A stretch of DNA of 5,946 bases from Lentisphaeria bacterium. Its GTDB lineage: Bacteria > Verrucomicrobiota > Lentisphaeria > Victivallales > GWF2-50-93. Position numbers and translations under genes: made by a program. Location: positions 1 to 5,946 of the forward strand of contig JAGVIF010000028.1 of the NCBI GenBank assembly GCA_020056205.1. Direction: 5' to 3'. Below the pieces are notes generated by a model. That model saw nothing but the letters and a program-made list of their open reading frames with translations. It was not told the DNA's origin and did no database searches. Below, one piece after another: positions 1 through 5,332 of the stretch (position 1 is its first letter; each line of letters opens with the position of its first letter).

Positions 1-10
1 ATATCTGCTT

Positions 11-88
11 GTCAAGGAGAGACTTGGAGTAGTTACTACACCGGCGTCTCTCCCCGAGGACCGTTGGTCTCGGGATCTTCGACTTGAC
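11..88 (+). ncRNA. Candidate three-way-junction structured RNA or DNA element upstream of the amidohydrolase
   Basis: Three helices fit together without overlap. P1 pairs 11-16 with 83-88 (GTCAAG/CTTGAC, 6 bp). P2 pairs 17-23 with 46-52 (7 bp) and can extend inward through 25-27/41-43 (one G-U) and 29-32/36-39, with a UUA loop at 33-35. P3 pairs 53-58 and 60-62 with 66-74 (9 bp, bulged G59, GTT loop). P1/P2 and P2/P3 abut directly, and an 8-base strand (75-82, ATCTTCGA) closes the junction. All pairs were checked by hand, but no homologues were compared. There is no U-run after it, so it is not a typical terminator. It could be a leader element of the amidohydrolase gene, a small RNA, or the end of a repeat element, since the shared motif at 91-128 follows at once. 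The strand is assumed from the downstream gene. I do not recognise a known RNA family. Confidence 0.4.
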
Positions 89-90
89 CG

Positions 91-128
91 CGCACCTACG
101 CCGCACTGCTCAAACGCAAAATGATAGG
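91..128 (+). repeat. Dispersed intergenic repeat, copy A
   Basis: Bases 91-123 match 1217-1249 at 30 of 33 positions without gaps; the differences are at positions 4, 15 and 18 of the motif. After one extra base in this copy, both continue TAGG. The shared core contains CCTACGCCGC and CTCAAACGCAAAATG. Copy A ends 16 bases before the amidohydrolase start codon and lies just before its ribosome binding site. The sequences to the left of the two copies are unrelated, so the shared part is either a whole short repeat or the end of a longer modular element. Confidence 0.75.
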
Positions 129-133
129 TTCAC

Positions 134-138
134 GGAGG
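134..138 (+). promoter_or_regulatory. Ribosome binding site that fixes the amidohydrolase start
   Basis: A strong GGAGG lies 6 bases before the ATG at 145. The in-frame ATG at 121 falls inside the dispersed repeat and has no Shine-Dalgarno sequence at a usable distance, so 145 is the better start. Confidence 0.85.
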
Positions 139-144
139 TGTCGT

Positions 145-954
145 ATGAAAATTCATGAAGAGGCGTTTGCGGGAAAACCGCTCTCCTGCGAAGTTATTGA
201 CGCTCATACCCATATAGGAGCGTACACTAATATGGGATGGTATCAGTATAAACCGGAACTGAAGGAAGTGATCGCCGTGATGGACCGTTGCGGCATTAAC
301 ACCATCGTAACAGCGCCTCACGCCATGGTCGGTTCATACTACGAGATAGCAAACAAAATAAGCGCCGACGCGATCAAAAAATATCCCGGAAGAATCCTGG
401 CCTATCTTGTTTTTAATCCCATTTTCGGAGCTGACGAAACTAAAAAACAGATAGAACAATATTTTGGAAAGCAAGGCTTTGTCGGGTTCAAATTCCTTGC
501 CGGATACCACGGAACGCTGCTTTCGGACGCTTATGACTATGCCCTTTCCGCGGCGGACGAGGCCAATGCCCCGGTTCTCTGTCATACGTGGGGCGGCAAT
601 CCGCCGATAAGTGAATTCAGGAAAGTTGCGGAGAAGTTTTCTAATCTCAGCCTCATCATGGCTCACGGCGGCGGCTCAAGAAAAACCTATCAGGAATGCA
701 TTGCCCTCTCAAAAGATTACCCCAATGTATTCATCGAGATATGCGGAGGGCTCTATTGCGACTGGTGGCTTGAAGATATAGTTGAATCCGCCGACGCCGA
801 AAAAATAATATTCGGAACGGACGCGATAAACCTCGACCAAAGATATGACCTCGGCAGAATCGTGTTCGCGGATGTCCCGGAAAAAAAGAAAAAAATGATT
901 CTCGCCGGAAATTTTAAAGAAATTATGAAGAAAACAGCAGGGGAAAAGATTTAG
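145..954 (+). CDS. Amidohydrolase-2 family (TIM-barrel) metal-dependent hydrolase or decarboxylase
   Basis: This 269-residue protein shows the main landmarks of the amidohydrolase-2 family (PF04909, COG2159-like). They are an N-terminal HxH metal motif in IDAHTHIG (His21, His23), a GFKFL strand (Lys116), a histidine at the end of a strand in LCHTWGG (His147), a second in MAHGGG (His174), and the late catalytic aspartate in IIFGTDA (Asp226). The C-terminus, ILAGNFKEIM, matches the usual closing helix. The family includes lactonases, decarboxylases and hydratases acting on small sugar acids or aromatic acids; the substrate cannot be read from sequence. There is no signal peptide or membrane segment, so it is cytoplasmic. 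The length is normal for the family. The start is chosen at 145 for its GGAGG. It is followed by a 339-base gap containing inverted repeats, so co-transcription with the downstream genes is uncertain. A lactonase partner for the SDR at 4529 is one possibility, by inference only. Confidence 0.88.
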   Translation: MKIHEEAFAGKPLSCEVIDAHTHIGAYTNMGWYQYKPELKEVIAVMDRCGINTIVTAPHAMVGSYYEIANKISADAIKKYPGRILAYLVFNPIFGADETKKQIEQYFGKQGFVGFKFLAGYHGTLLSDAYDYALSAADEANAPVLCHTWGGNPPISEFRKVAEKFSNLSLIMAHGGGSRKTYQECIALSKDYPNVFIEICGGLYCDWWLEDIVESADAEKIIFGTDAINLDQRYDLGRIVFADVPEKKKKMILAGNFKEIMKKTAGEKI

Positions 955-963
955 TTGTTAATC

Positions 964-1160
964 TTTTGCAAATGGCTCACCAGTATTGACCTAAGTTTTG
1001 CGGTTCAATCAACCGAACTTAAACTAAGTTCTTGATAATAAACGGTGTATGAACGTAAATATTCACCGAAACCTGTCCTTTCGGTGAATATGGACATCTA
1101 ATAAAATGCGAAATCACTTGTTTTTCAATAGAATATTACATAGACGAGCCAATTGCAAAA
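964..1160. repeat. AT-rich segment bounded by 15-bp inverted repeats (possible MITE-like or structured element)
   Basis: TTTTGCAAATGGCTC at 964-978 is the reverse complement of GAGCCAATTGCAAAA at 1146-1160 in 14 of 15 positions. The enclosed DNA is visibly more AT-rich than the flanking genes and has no convincing ORF. It contains a bulged inverted repeat (993-1005 against 1011-1020), a CTAAGTT direct repeat (991-997 and 1024-1030) and a perfect 13-bp stem-loop (1059-1091). No target-site duplication is visible just outside the ends, so a transposon origin is unproven. It could also be a folded leader RNA or a regulatory region for the downstream operon. This segment and the repeat after it make up the gap between the first two genes. 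Confidence 0.45.
1059..1091. promoter_or_regulatory. Perfect 13-bp stem-loop in the intergenic region
   Basis: ATATTCACCGAAA (1059-1071) is exactly complementary to TTTCGGTGAATAT (1079-1091), with the 7-base loop CCTGTCC between. It starts 105 bases after the amidohydrolase stop. The stem is AT-rich at its base and no run of T follows it, so it is a poor intrinsic terminator. The perfect dyad also fits an operator for a dimeric regulator, or part of the larger inverted-repeat element around it. Which of these applies cannot be decided from this window. Confidence 0.55.
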
Positions 1161-1164
1161 CTCA

Positions 1165-1235
1165 GTAGCGCAAGCCTCCGGCTTGCAGGCAAACAAGCCG
1201 GAGGCTTGTTCTACATCGCGCCTACGCCGCGCTAC
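1165..1235. repeat. REP-like nested palindromic element
   Basis: CAAGCCTCCGGCTTG (1171-1185) and CAAGCCGGAGGCTTG (1194-1208) are perfect 15-base inverted repeats around an 8-base spacer. Each arm is itself a palindrome, CAAGCC and GGCTTG around a 3-base centre, so it can fold either as one long hairpin or as two small ones. An outer pair, GTAGCGC at 1165-1171 and GCGCTAC at 1229-1235, is also perfect and encloses the whole unit. A further pair, CTACAT (1211-1216) and ATGTAG (1247-1252), competes with it. This architecture is typical of repetitive extragenic palindromes. It is directly followed by copy B of the dispersed motif, which overlaps its right end. Confidence 0.75.
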
Positions 1236-1253
1236 TCAAACGCAAAATGTAGG
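1217..1253 (+). repeat. Dispersed intergenic repeat, copy B
   Basis: This is the second copy of the motif at 91-128, with 30 of 33 bases identical over its first 33 positions and a one-base difference before the final TAGG. Here it forms the right part of the palindromic element beginning at 1165, and CTACAT/ATGTAG bracket most of it. It ends 40 bases before the preferred start codon of the glycoside hydrolase. Like copy A, it lies upstream of, and in the same orientation as, the gene that follows. Confidence 0.75.
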
Positions 1254-1293
1254 TAAATATGCAAAAGGAGAACGCGCAAAAAAACACAAGAAT

Positions 1294-3354
1294 ATGACGG
1301 ATAGCAGTATGAAAAGTTATTATGAATGGCTGAGAAGATCAAGAACCCTCCTGTATGACGCATATTGGCCCCCGTTCACGCCGGAACTGAAATACACTGC
1401 CGAAGACGGCATTGCCGTCGCAAAAAAGATGAACGCAAATGTGATCCGTTTCGGCTCCATCGGGAAGTGGGCGCTCTACCCAAGCAGGATTATGCCGCGT
1501 CACCCGGCTCTCAAAGGACGCAACCTCCTCGGCGAAACAATCAGGCTGGCCCACAAGAACGGAATTAAAATCATCGTCTACATCCCCGTCATGCATGCCC
1601 TCCCGACGGAAATAGTCTGGAAGAAGAAGCCCGAATGGGCATTCGTCGGCGACGACGGAAAATTCGTCGAGCCTGTAAAACACTTTGGAGGACTCGAAAT
1701 CGTTCCAACCTGCATCAACGGAAAATATCACGAAGATATTCTGAATATTGTCAGGGAAATCGTCGAAAACTACGATCCGGACGGCATCTATCTCGACGGA
1801 CCCTACCAAGGCTGGGCGCATCACGAGACCATCTGCCAGTGCAGAAGCTGTAAAAAATCATTCTTTTCCAACACCGGACTTGAGCTGCCAACAAACGGAA
1901 CAATAAAGGAAAATGGCCTGTCCTCAGACAAGGCCGGAAAAAAATATCTGCCATGGATAAATGCGAAACTCGCAGAAATCCTTTCCGAGATCAGAGACAT
2001 TGTGAAAGCGGAAAAAGACCTGCCTCTAATTATAAACAGAACCTCAATGAAAATAACAGGTCTTGACAATGAGTCGGCCATGACAAGACTTGTTGATGGT
2101 TTTTTGACTGAGACCGATGCCGGCGGCATCGAAGGATTCAGTTATGGCGCCATCCACGAGAAAATAGTATGGAACTACACGACCCAGCACAGGTGGTGGC
2201 CGAGACTCAGCTCGATAAGACTTGAGAAGGAAAGCGCTCTGGAAACCTACCGCACCATATCCATGTGCGCCACACCGATTGTCGCTTACGCAGGCAGATA
2301 TTTCTACGGAAACGAGAACACATGCCTTATGAAGACGGCGTTCAGGAGGATGAGGGAACTTGAAGGCACTCTAACCGGCAGCGCGCCTGCGAAATTCGCA
2401 ACTGTCCTGTTCCCGGGCGGCAAGGCCCAGACAACGGCCGACTTTCACGCGCTGATGAAAATCAATCCTGACGCGTACGAGATATACAAATGCCTTCATG
2501 AAAATGGAATCCAGACGATGGTTCTGCCGGACTACATGATGGACGACAATTCATTTGCCTCATCGTTCAGGATAATATGCGTACCATCCTCTCTCGGCAT
2601 AAGCGAAAAACTGGCGTTGCGGTTAAAGGAATTCGTTGAAAAAGGCGGAACTCTTTTTGTTTCAGGGAGCCGCAATTCCGTGTTTAAGGACAGGGAATCA
2701 AAAATTGAATATCTGCTTGGGATCGAAGTACTGACAGGAAATTGCGAGGAACGCAGGCTGATGGAGGACCTCAGATGGCTTGATAAGGCGTATGAATTCT
2801 ACCTTGTCGCCTCGAAAAATGTAAAAGGCTTTAAATATGGAAAAACAGTAATGCCGCAGTGTGATTTCGTCCCTTTCAGTCCTAAAAATGGGAGCGAAGT
2901 CGCGGCATATACGGTCTGTTGGCCCAAGGGCGAAAAGAGATTTCCGGCGGCCGTAATCAACAAGAGCGGAAAAGGACAGACCATCTATTTCAATTCCCCG
3001 GTCGAGGACCTCCTTTCCAATTACGGGCAGATCGAATTCAAAGAAATGTTAGGCGTCCTGCTTAAACATTCCACAAGAAGGGAATTGCCCTACGAAATTA
3101 AGTCAAATAATCCGCTTTCCGTCACAATCGCGGAAAAGAAAGGCATGAAGATACTACATGTGCTCAACGAGGAGAACTTTGGCATGGAAACGGAATTTTC
3201 TCTTTTTGTGAAAATCCCGTCCGAAACCCGTGTCGTCTCAGCGGAATGCCTGACAGACGGAAAAGCCGCGAAGTTCGCGCTTGTAAAAGGCGGAATCCTT
3301 ATGAGGAAACTCAGAGTTTCTGATTATGAATGCATCGTCGTAAATTTCTCATGA
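1294..3354 (+). CDS. Putative glycoside hydrolase, GHL6-type with a beta-galactosidase trimerisation-like domain
   Basis: The protein has 686 residues from this start. The N-terminal barrel (about 1-360) carries the GHL6 (PF14871) signature: YPS at 62-64, HPALKGRNLLGE at 70-81 and AHKNGIK from 86, then YDPDGIYLDGP (160-170) with Asp168 as the likely nucleophile position. C181, C183 and C186 form a CxCxxC group that may bind metal or be structural. Glu273 in FLTETDAGG is a candidate acid/base; both catalytic roles are inferred. Residues about 370-470 (FATVLFPGG to SGSR) resemble the flavodoxin/glutaminase-like trimerisation domain of GH42 enzymes, and a small beta-rich C-terminus follows. No signal peptide is seen, so it probably acts on imported oligosaccharides. 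The start is uncertain: ATG 1294 and ATG 1309 both lack a good ribosome binding site, and the nearest AAGGAG (1265-1270) is 23 bases before 1294. A TTG at 1153 would extend the protein through the palindromic repeat and is disfavoured. The substrate is unknown. Confidence 0.83.
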   Translation: MTDSSMKSYYEWLRRSRTLLYDAYWPPFTPELKYTAEDGIAVAKKMNANVIRFGSIGKWALYPSRIMPRHPALKGRNLLGETIRLAHKNGIKIIVYIPVMHALPTEIVWKKKPEWAFVGDDGKFVEPVKHFGGLEIVPTCINGKYHEDILNIVREIVENYDPDGIYLDGPYQGWAHHETICQCRSCKKSFFSNTGLELPTNGTIKENGLSSDKAGKKYLPWINAKLAEILSEIRDIVKAEKDLPLIINRTSMKITGLDNESAMTRLVDGFLTETDAGGIEGFSYGAIHEKIVWNYTTQHRWWPRLSSIRLEKESALETYRTISMCATPIVAYAGRYFYGNENTCLMKTAFRRMRELEGTLTGSAPAKFATVLFPGGKAQTTADFHALMKINPDAYEIYKCLHENGIQTMVLPDYMMDDNSFASSFRIICVPSSLGISEKLALRLKEFVEKGGTLFVSGSRNSVFKDRESKIEYLLGIEVLTGNCEERRLMEDLRWLDKAYEFYLVASKNVKGFKYGKTVMPQCDFVPFSPKNGSEVAAYTVCWPKGEKRFPAAVINKSGKGQTIYFNSPVEDLLSNYGQIEFKEMLGVLLKHSTRRELPYEIKSNNPLSVTIAEKKGMKILHVLNEENFGMETEFSLFVKIPSETRVVSAECLTDGKAAKFALVKGGILMRKLRVSDYECIVVNFS

Positions 3355-3366
3355 CATAAGGAATAT

Positions 3367-4515
3367 ATGAACAGCAGGGAAAGAGTATATAAGGTGATAA
3401 GATTCGAGGAACCCGACCGCGTCCCAGTAGATCTTGGCGGAACTAGCGGCGCGTCGGGAATACACGTGATAGCCTACAGGAACCTTAAGAAACATCTCGG
3501 TCTGCCTCATAAAGTGATCCGTTCGAACGATGCGATGCAGCAACTCGCGATGATTGAGCCGGAGATCATGGACCGCCTCCATGTAGATGTCATGCAGATA
3601 AGCACTGCTCTGGTCGCGGAAAACTGGTATGACTACCCCTTATTCCAAGACTTGTCTGTATCGTTTCCTCTCAAACTTAATATAAAAAGGGAGTCCGATG
3701 GATGGTTGCTTAAGGATAATGACGGCAACCTCTACCGCAAGCCCGATAGCTCGCTGTATTTCGATTCAACTGACGGATGCCACTGGTACAGCACTGATCT
3801 TCCACTGACTGATGAAAATCTGTCAGCGCTTCAGAAAAAAGTAAAGGATATATATGAATCAACCGAATATGCGCTTGCCGGAAAATTCGGAGGTTCCTTC
3901 TTCGAAACGAATCCGGAATTCCTCATGGATCTGATGACGGAACAGGACAAAGTCAATGAGTTGCTTTCAAAACGCTGCGATCAGCTCATAGAGAAAATTA
4001 AGCGGGTGAACCAAGCGTTTGGCAGATACATGTTCTGCATTGTTTTCGCCGATGATTTCGGGGCGCAGAACGCACCGCTTCTGAGTCCGGATATTTTCAG
4101 AGAGATGATAGTCCCTCACTACAAACGTTTTTCGGCTTGGCTCCACGCAAACACTGAGCTTAAGCTTTATCTCCATTCCTGCGGGGCGATAATGCCTCTG
4201 CTGGACGACATTGTCGGAATGGGCATCGACATCCTAAATCCCGTTCAGACTTCTGCCGCCATGATGGATCCGAAGGTCTTAAAGGCAAAGTATGGACGGA
4301 AAATTGTGTTCAACGGCGGTGGATGCGACACGCAAAGCGTCCTCGGCTTCAAATCCAAGGATGAACTTGAGGAGCACGTCAGGGAAAGGCTACGCGTTTT
4401 CTCGCCGGGCGGAGGTTTCATATTCAACCAGGTGCATGCGATCCAGGCGAATGTGAGCCCAGAATCGATATTGACGCTGTTCGATACGGTACATAAATCC
4501 GAAAACTACAAATAA
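3367..4515 (+). CDS. Uroporphyrinogen decarboxylase (URO-D) family protein, not HemE
   Basis: This 382-residue protein has the URO-D family (PF01208) layout: an N-terminal RERVYKVIRFEEPDRVPVD, a central barrel, LYLHSCGAIMPLLDDI near 267-282, ILNPVQ, VFNGGGCDTQ near 314-323, and FIFNQVHAIQANVSPESI near the end. The RQAGR motif expected near the N-terminus of true HemE is absent, so haem synthesis is unlikely. Relatives include MtaA/CmuA-type corrinoid methyltransferases, whose HxC pair binds zinc; here that pair is His270 and Cys272. His357 (QVHAIQ) lies where the family has its late ligand or catalytic residue, and Cys320 in GGGCDTQ is a possible extra thiol ligand. No corrinoid protein is encoded nearby, so methyl transfer is unproven. 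AAGGA at 3358-3362 precedes the ATG by 4 bases, and the gap from the hydrolase is 12 bases, so the two are probably co-transcribed. Length is normal; the protein is cytoplasmic. Confidence 0.88.
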   Translation: MNSRERVYKVIRFEEPDRVPVDLGGTSGASGIHVIAYRNLKKHLGLPHKVIRSNDAMQQLAMIEPEIMDRLHVDVMQISTALVAENWYDYPLFQDLSVSFPLKLNIKRESDGWLLKDNDGNLYRKPDSSLYFDSTDGCHWYSTDLPLTDENLSALQKKVKDIYESTEYALAGKFGGSFFETNPEFLMDLMTEQDKVNELLSKRCDQLIEKIKRVNQAFGRYMFCIVFADDFGAQNAPLLSPDIFREMIVPHYKRFSAWLHANTELKLYLHSCGAIMPLLDDIVGMGIDILNPVQTSAAMMDPKVLKAKYGRKIVFNGGGCDTQSVLGFKSKDELEEHVRERLRVFSPGGGFIFNQVHAIQANVSPESILTLFDTVHKSENYK

Positions 4516-4528
4516 CAGGAGAATAAGA

Positions 4529-5293
4529 ATGGGAAATTTGAAGGGTAAGAAGGCACTCGTGACAGGGGCGGAACAGGGAATCGGACAGGCGGTCGCAAAA
4601 CTTCTCGCGGAGAACGGCTGCGACCTCGCAATCCACTATTTCGCAAGCCGTGAACTCGCGGAAGAAAATGCGAAGTTCGCAAGATCAAAAGGTGTCAGAG
4701 CCGATATTTTTCACGCTGATCTGACAGACGAAAAGGCCGCCGTCTCAATGGTGAAATCGGCGGCTGAATTCCTTGGCGGAATTGAAATTCTGATAAATAA
4801 TGTCGGCGACCTGTTGAAAAGAAAATATCTGAGCGAAATTGACATGGATTTCTGGAAAAAAGTCTACGACATAAACGTGAGTTCCGCGATGCTTGTCACG
4901 CGCGAAGCTCTTCCATACCTCGAAAAAAATACCGGCGGCGCAAGCATAGTCAATCTGGCTTCTCTCGCCGGACGCAAGGGCGGGCATCCGGGGTCCCTTG
5001 TATATTCGACCTGCAAGGGAGCGGTTCTCACCTGGACCCGCGCGCTTTCGAATGAGCTTGCGCCAAAAGGAATTCGTGTGAATGCCGTGGCGCCGGGACT
5101 TATTCTCGGAACAAGATTCCATGCAGCGCACACGACAAAAGAATCTGCGGACGAAACCATCAGGGGTATTCCTCTCGGAAGAGCCGGCGCTCCCGAAGAT
5201 GTCGCCAGAACAATAGTCTTTCTGGCTTCTGAATTTGACGGATTCATCACCGGAGCGACAATTGACATAAACGGCGGAGTTTACTGCGCGTAA
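4529..5293 (+). CDS. Short-chain dehydrogenase/reductase (classical SDR, FabG/sugar-dehydrogenase-like)
   Basis: This 254-residue protein has the full classical SDR set. The dinucleotide motif is TGAEQGIG (12-19), followed by NNVG (90-93, a variant of NNAG), the structural or catalytic Asn116 in YDINV, Ser145, and YSTCK with Tyr159 and Lys163. APKGIRVNAVAPG and a C-terminal TGATIDINGG complete the fold. No acidic residue follows beta-2 (AIHYFASRELAEE), which leans towards NADP(H), though this is a weak predictor. The family contains sugar and polyol dehydrogenases and ketoacyl-ACP reductases. In this operon, next to a glycosidase, a sugar or sugar-acid oxidoreductase is the better guess. AGGAG at 4517-4521 lies 7 bases before the ATG, and the gap from the URO-D gene is 13 bases. 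The gene looks intact and soluble. Confidence 0.92.
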   Translation: MGNLKGKKALVTGAEQGIGQAVAKLLAENGCDLAIHYFASRELAEENAKFARSKGVRADIFHADLTDEKAAVSMVKSAAEFLGGIEILINNVGDLLKRKYLSEIDMDFWKKVYDINVSSAMLVTREALPYLEKNTGGASIVNLASLAGRKGGHPGSLVYSTCKGAVLTWTRALSNELAPKGIRVNAVAPGLILGTRFHAAHTTKESADETIRGIPLGRAGAPEDVARTIVFLASEFDGFITGATIDINGGVYCA

Positions 5294-5301
5294 ATTTTCA
5301 T

Positions 5302-5332
5302 CCCCATATTTTATAAGGGGTAATATTTTATG
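5302..5332 (+). promoter_or_regulatory. Ribosome binding site with a complementary upstream CCCC and a direct repeat
   Basis: AAGGGG at 5315-5320 is the ribosome binding site for the ATG at 5330, with 9 bases between. CCCC at 5302-5305 can pair with its GGGG, which would hide the site in a weak, AT-rich hairpin. ATATTTTAT occurs at 5306-5314 and again at 5323-5331, overlapping the start codon. The hairpin is short and any role in translational control is speculative. Confidence 0.35.

Noticed and set aside
11..88. tRNA or hammerhead ribozyme as the identity of the three-way junction
   Set aside because: There is no cloverleaf with a 7-bp acceptor and anticodon arm, and the hammerhead core (CUGANGA and GAAA) is absent; P1/P2 and P2/P3 have no joining bases.
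121..144. Upstream ATG at 121 as the amidohydrolase start
   Set aside because: It lies inside the dispersed repeat and has no Shine-Dalgarno sequence, whereas ATG 145 has GGAGG 6 bases away and gives a normal family N-terminus.
986..1134. Promoter elements in the gap, such as TTGACC at 986, TTGATA at 1032 and TAGAAT at 1129
   Set aside because: None forms a -35/-10 pair with good matches at 16-18 base spacing. In AT-rich DNA single hexamers are expected by chance, so no promoter is called.
964..1253. CRISPR array or tandem repeat locus in the intergenic region
   Set aside because: The repeats are inverted and nested rather than evenly spaced direct repeats, with no spacers and no cas genes.
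1339..1824. Minus-strand open frame of 161 codons inside the glycoside hydrolase
   Set aside because: It is fully antisense to the conserved GHL6 barrel and has no ribosome binding context or recognisable motif.
3367..4515. Identification as HemE, the haem-pathway uroporphyrinogen decarboxylase
   Set aside because: The RQAGR motif of true HemE near the N-terminus is missing, and an HSCG metal-type motif is present, which points to the MtaA-like side of the superfamily.
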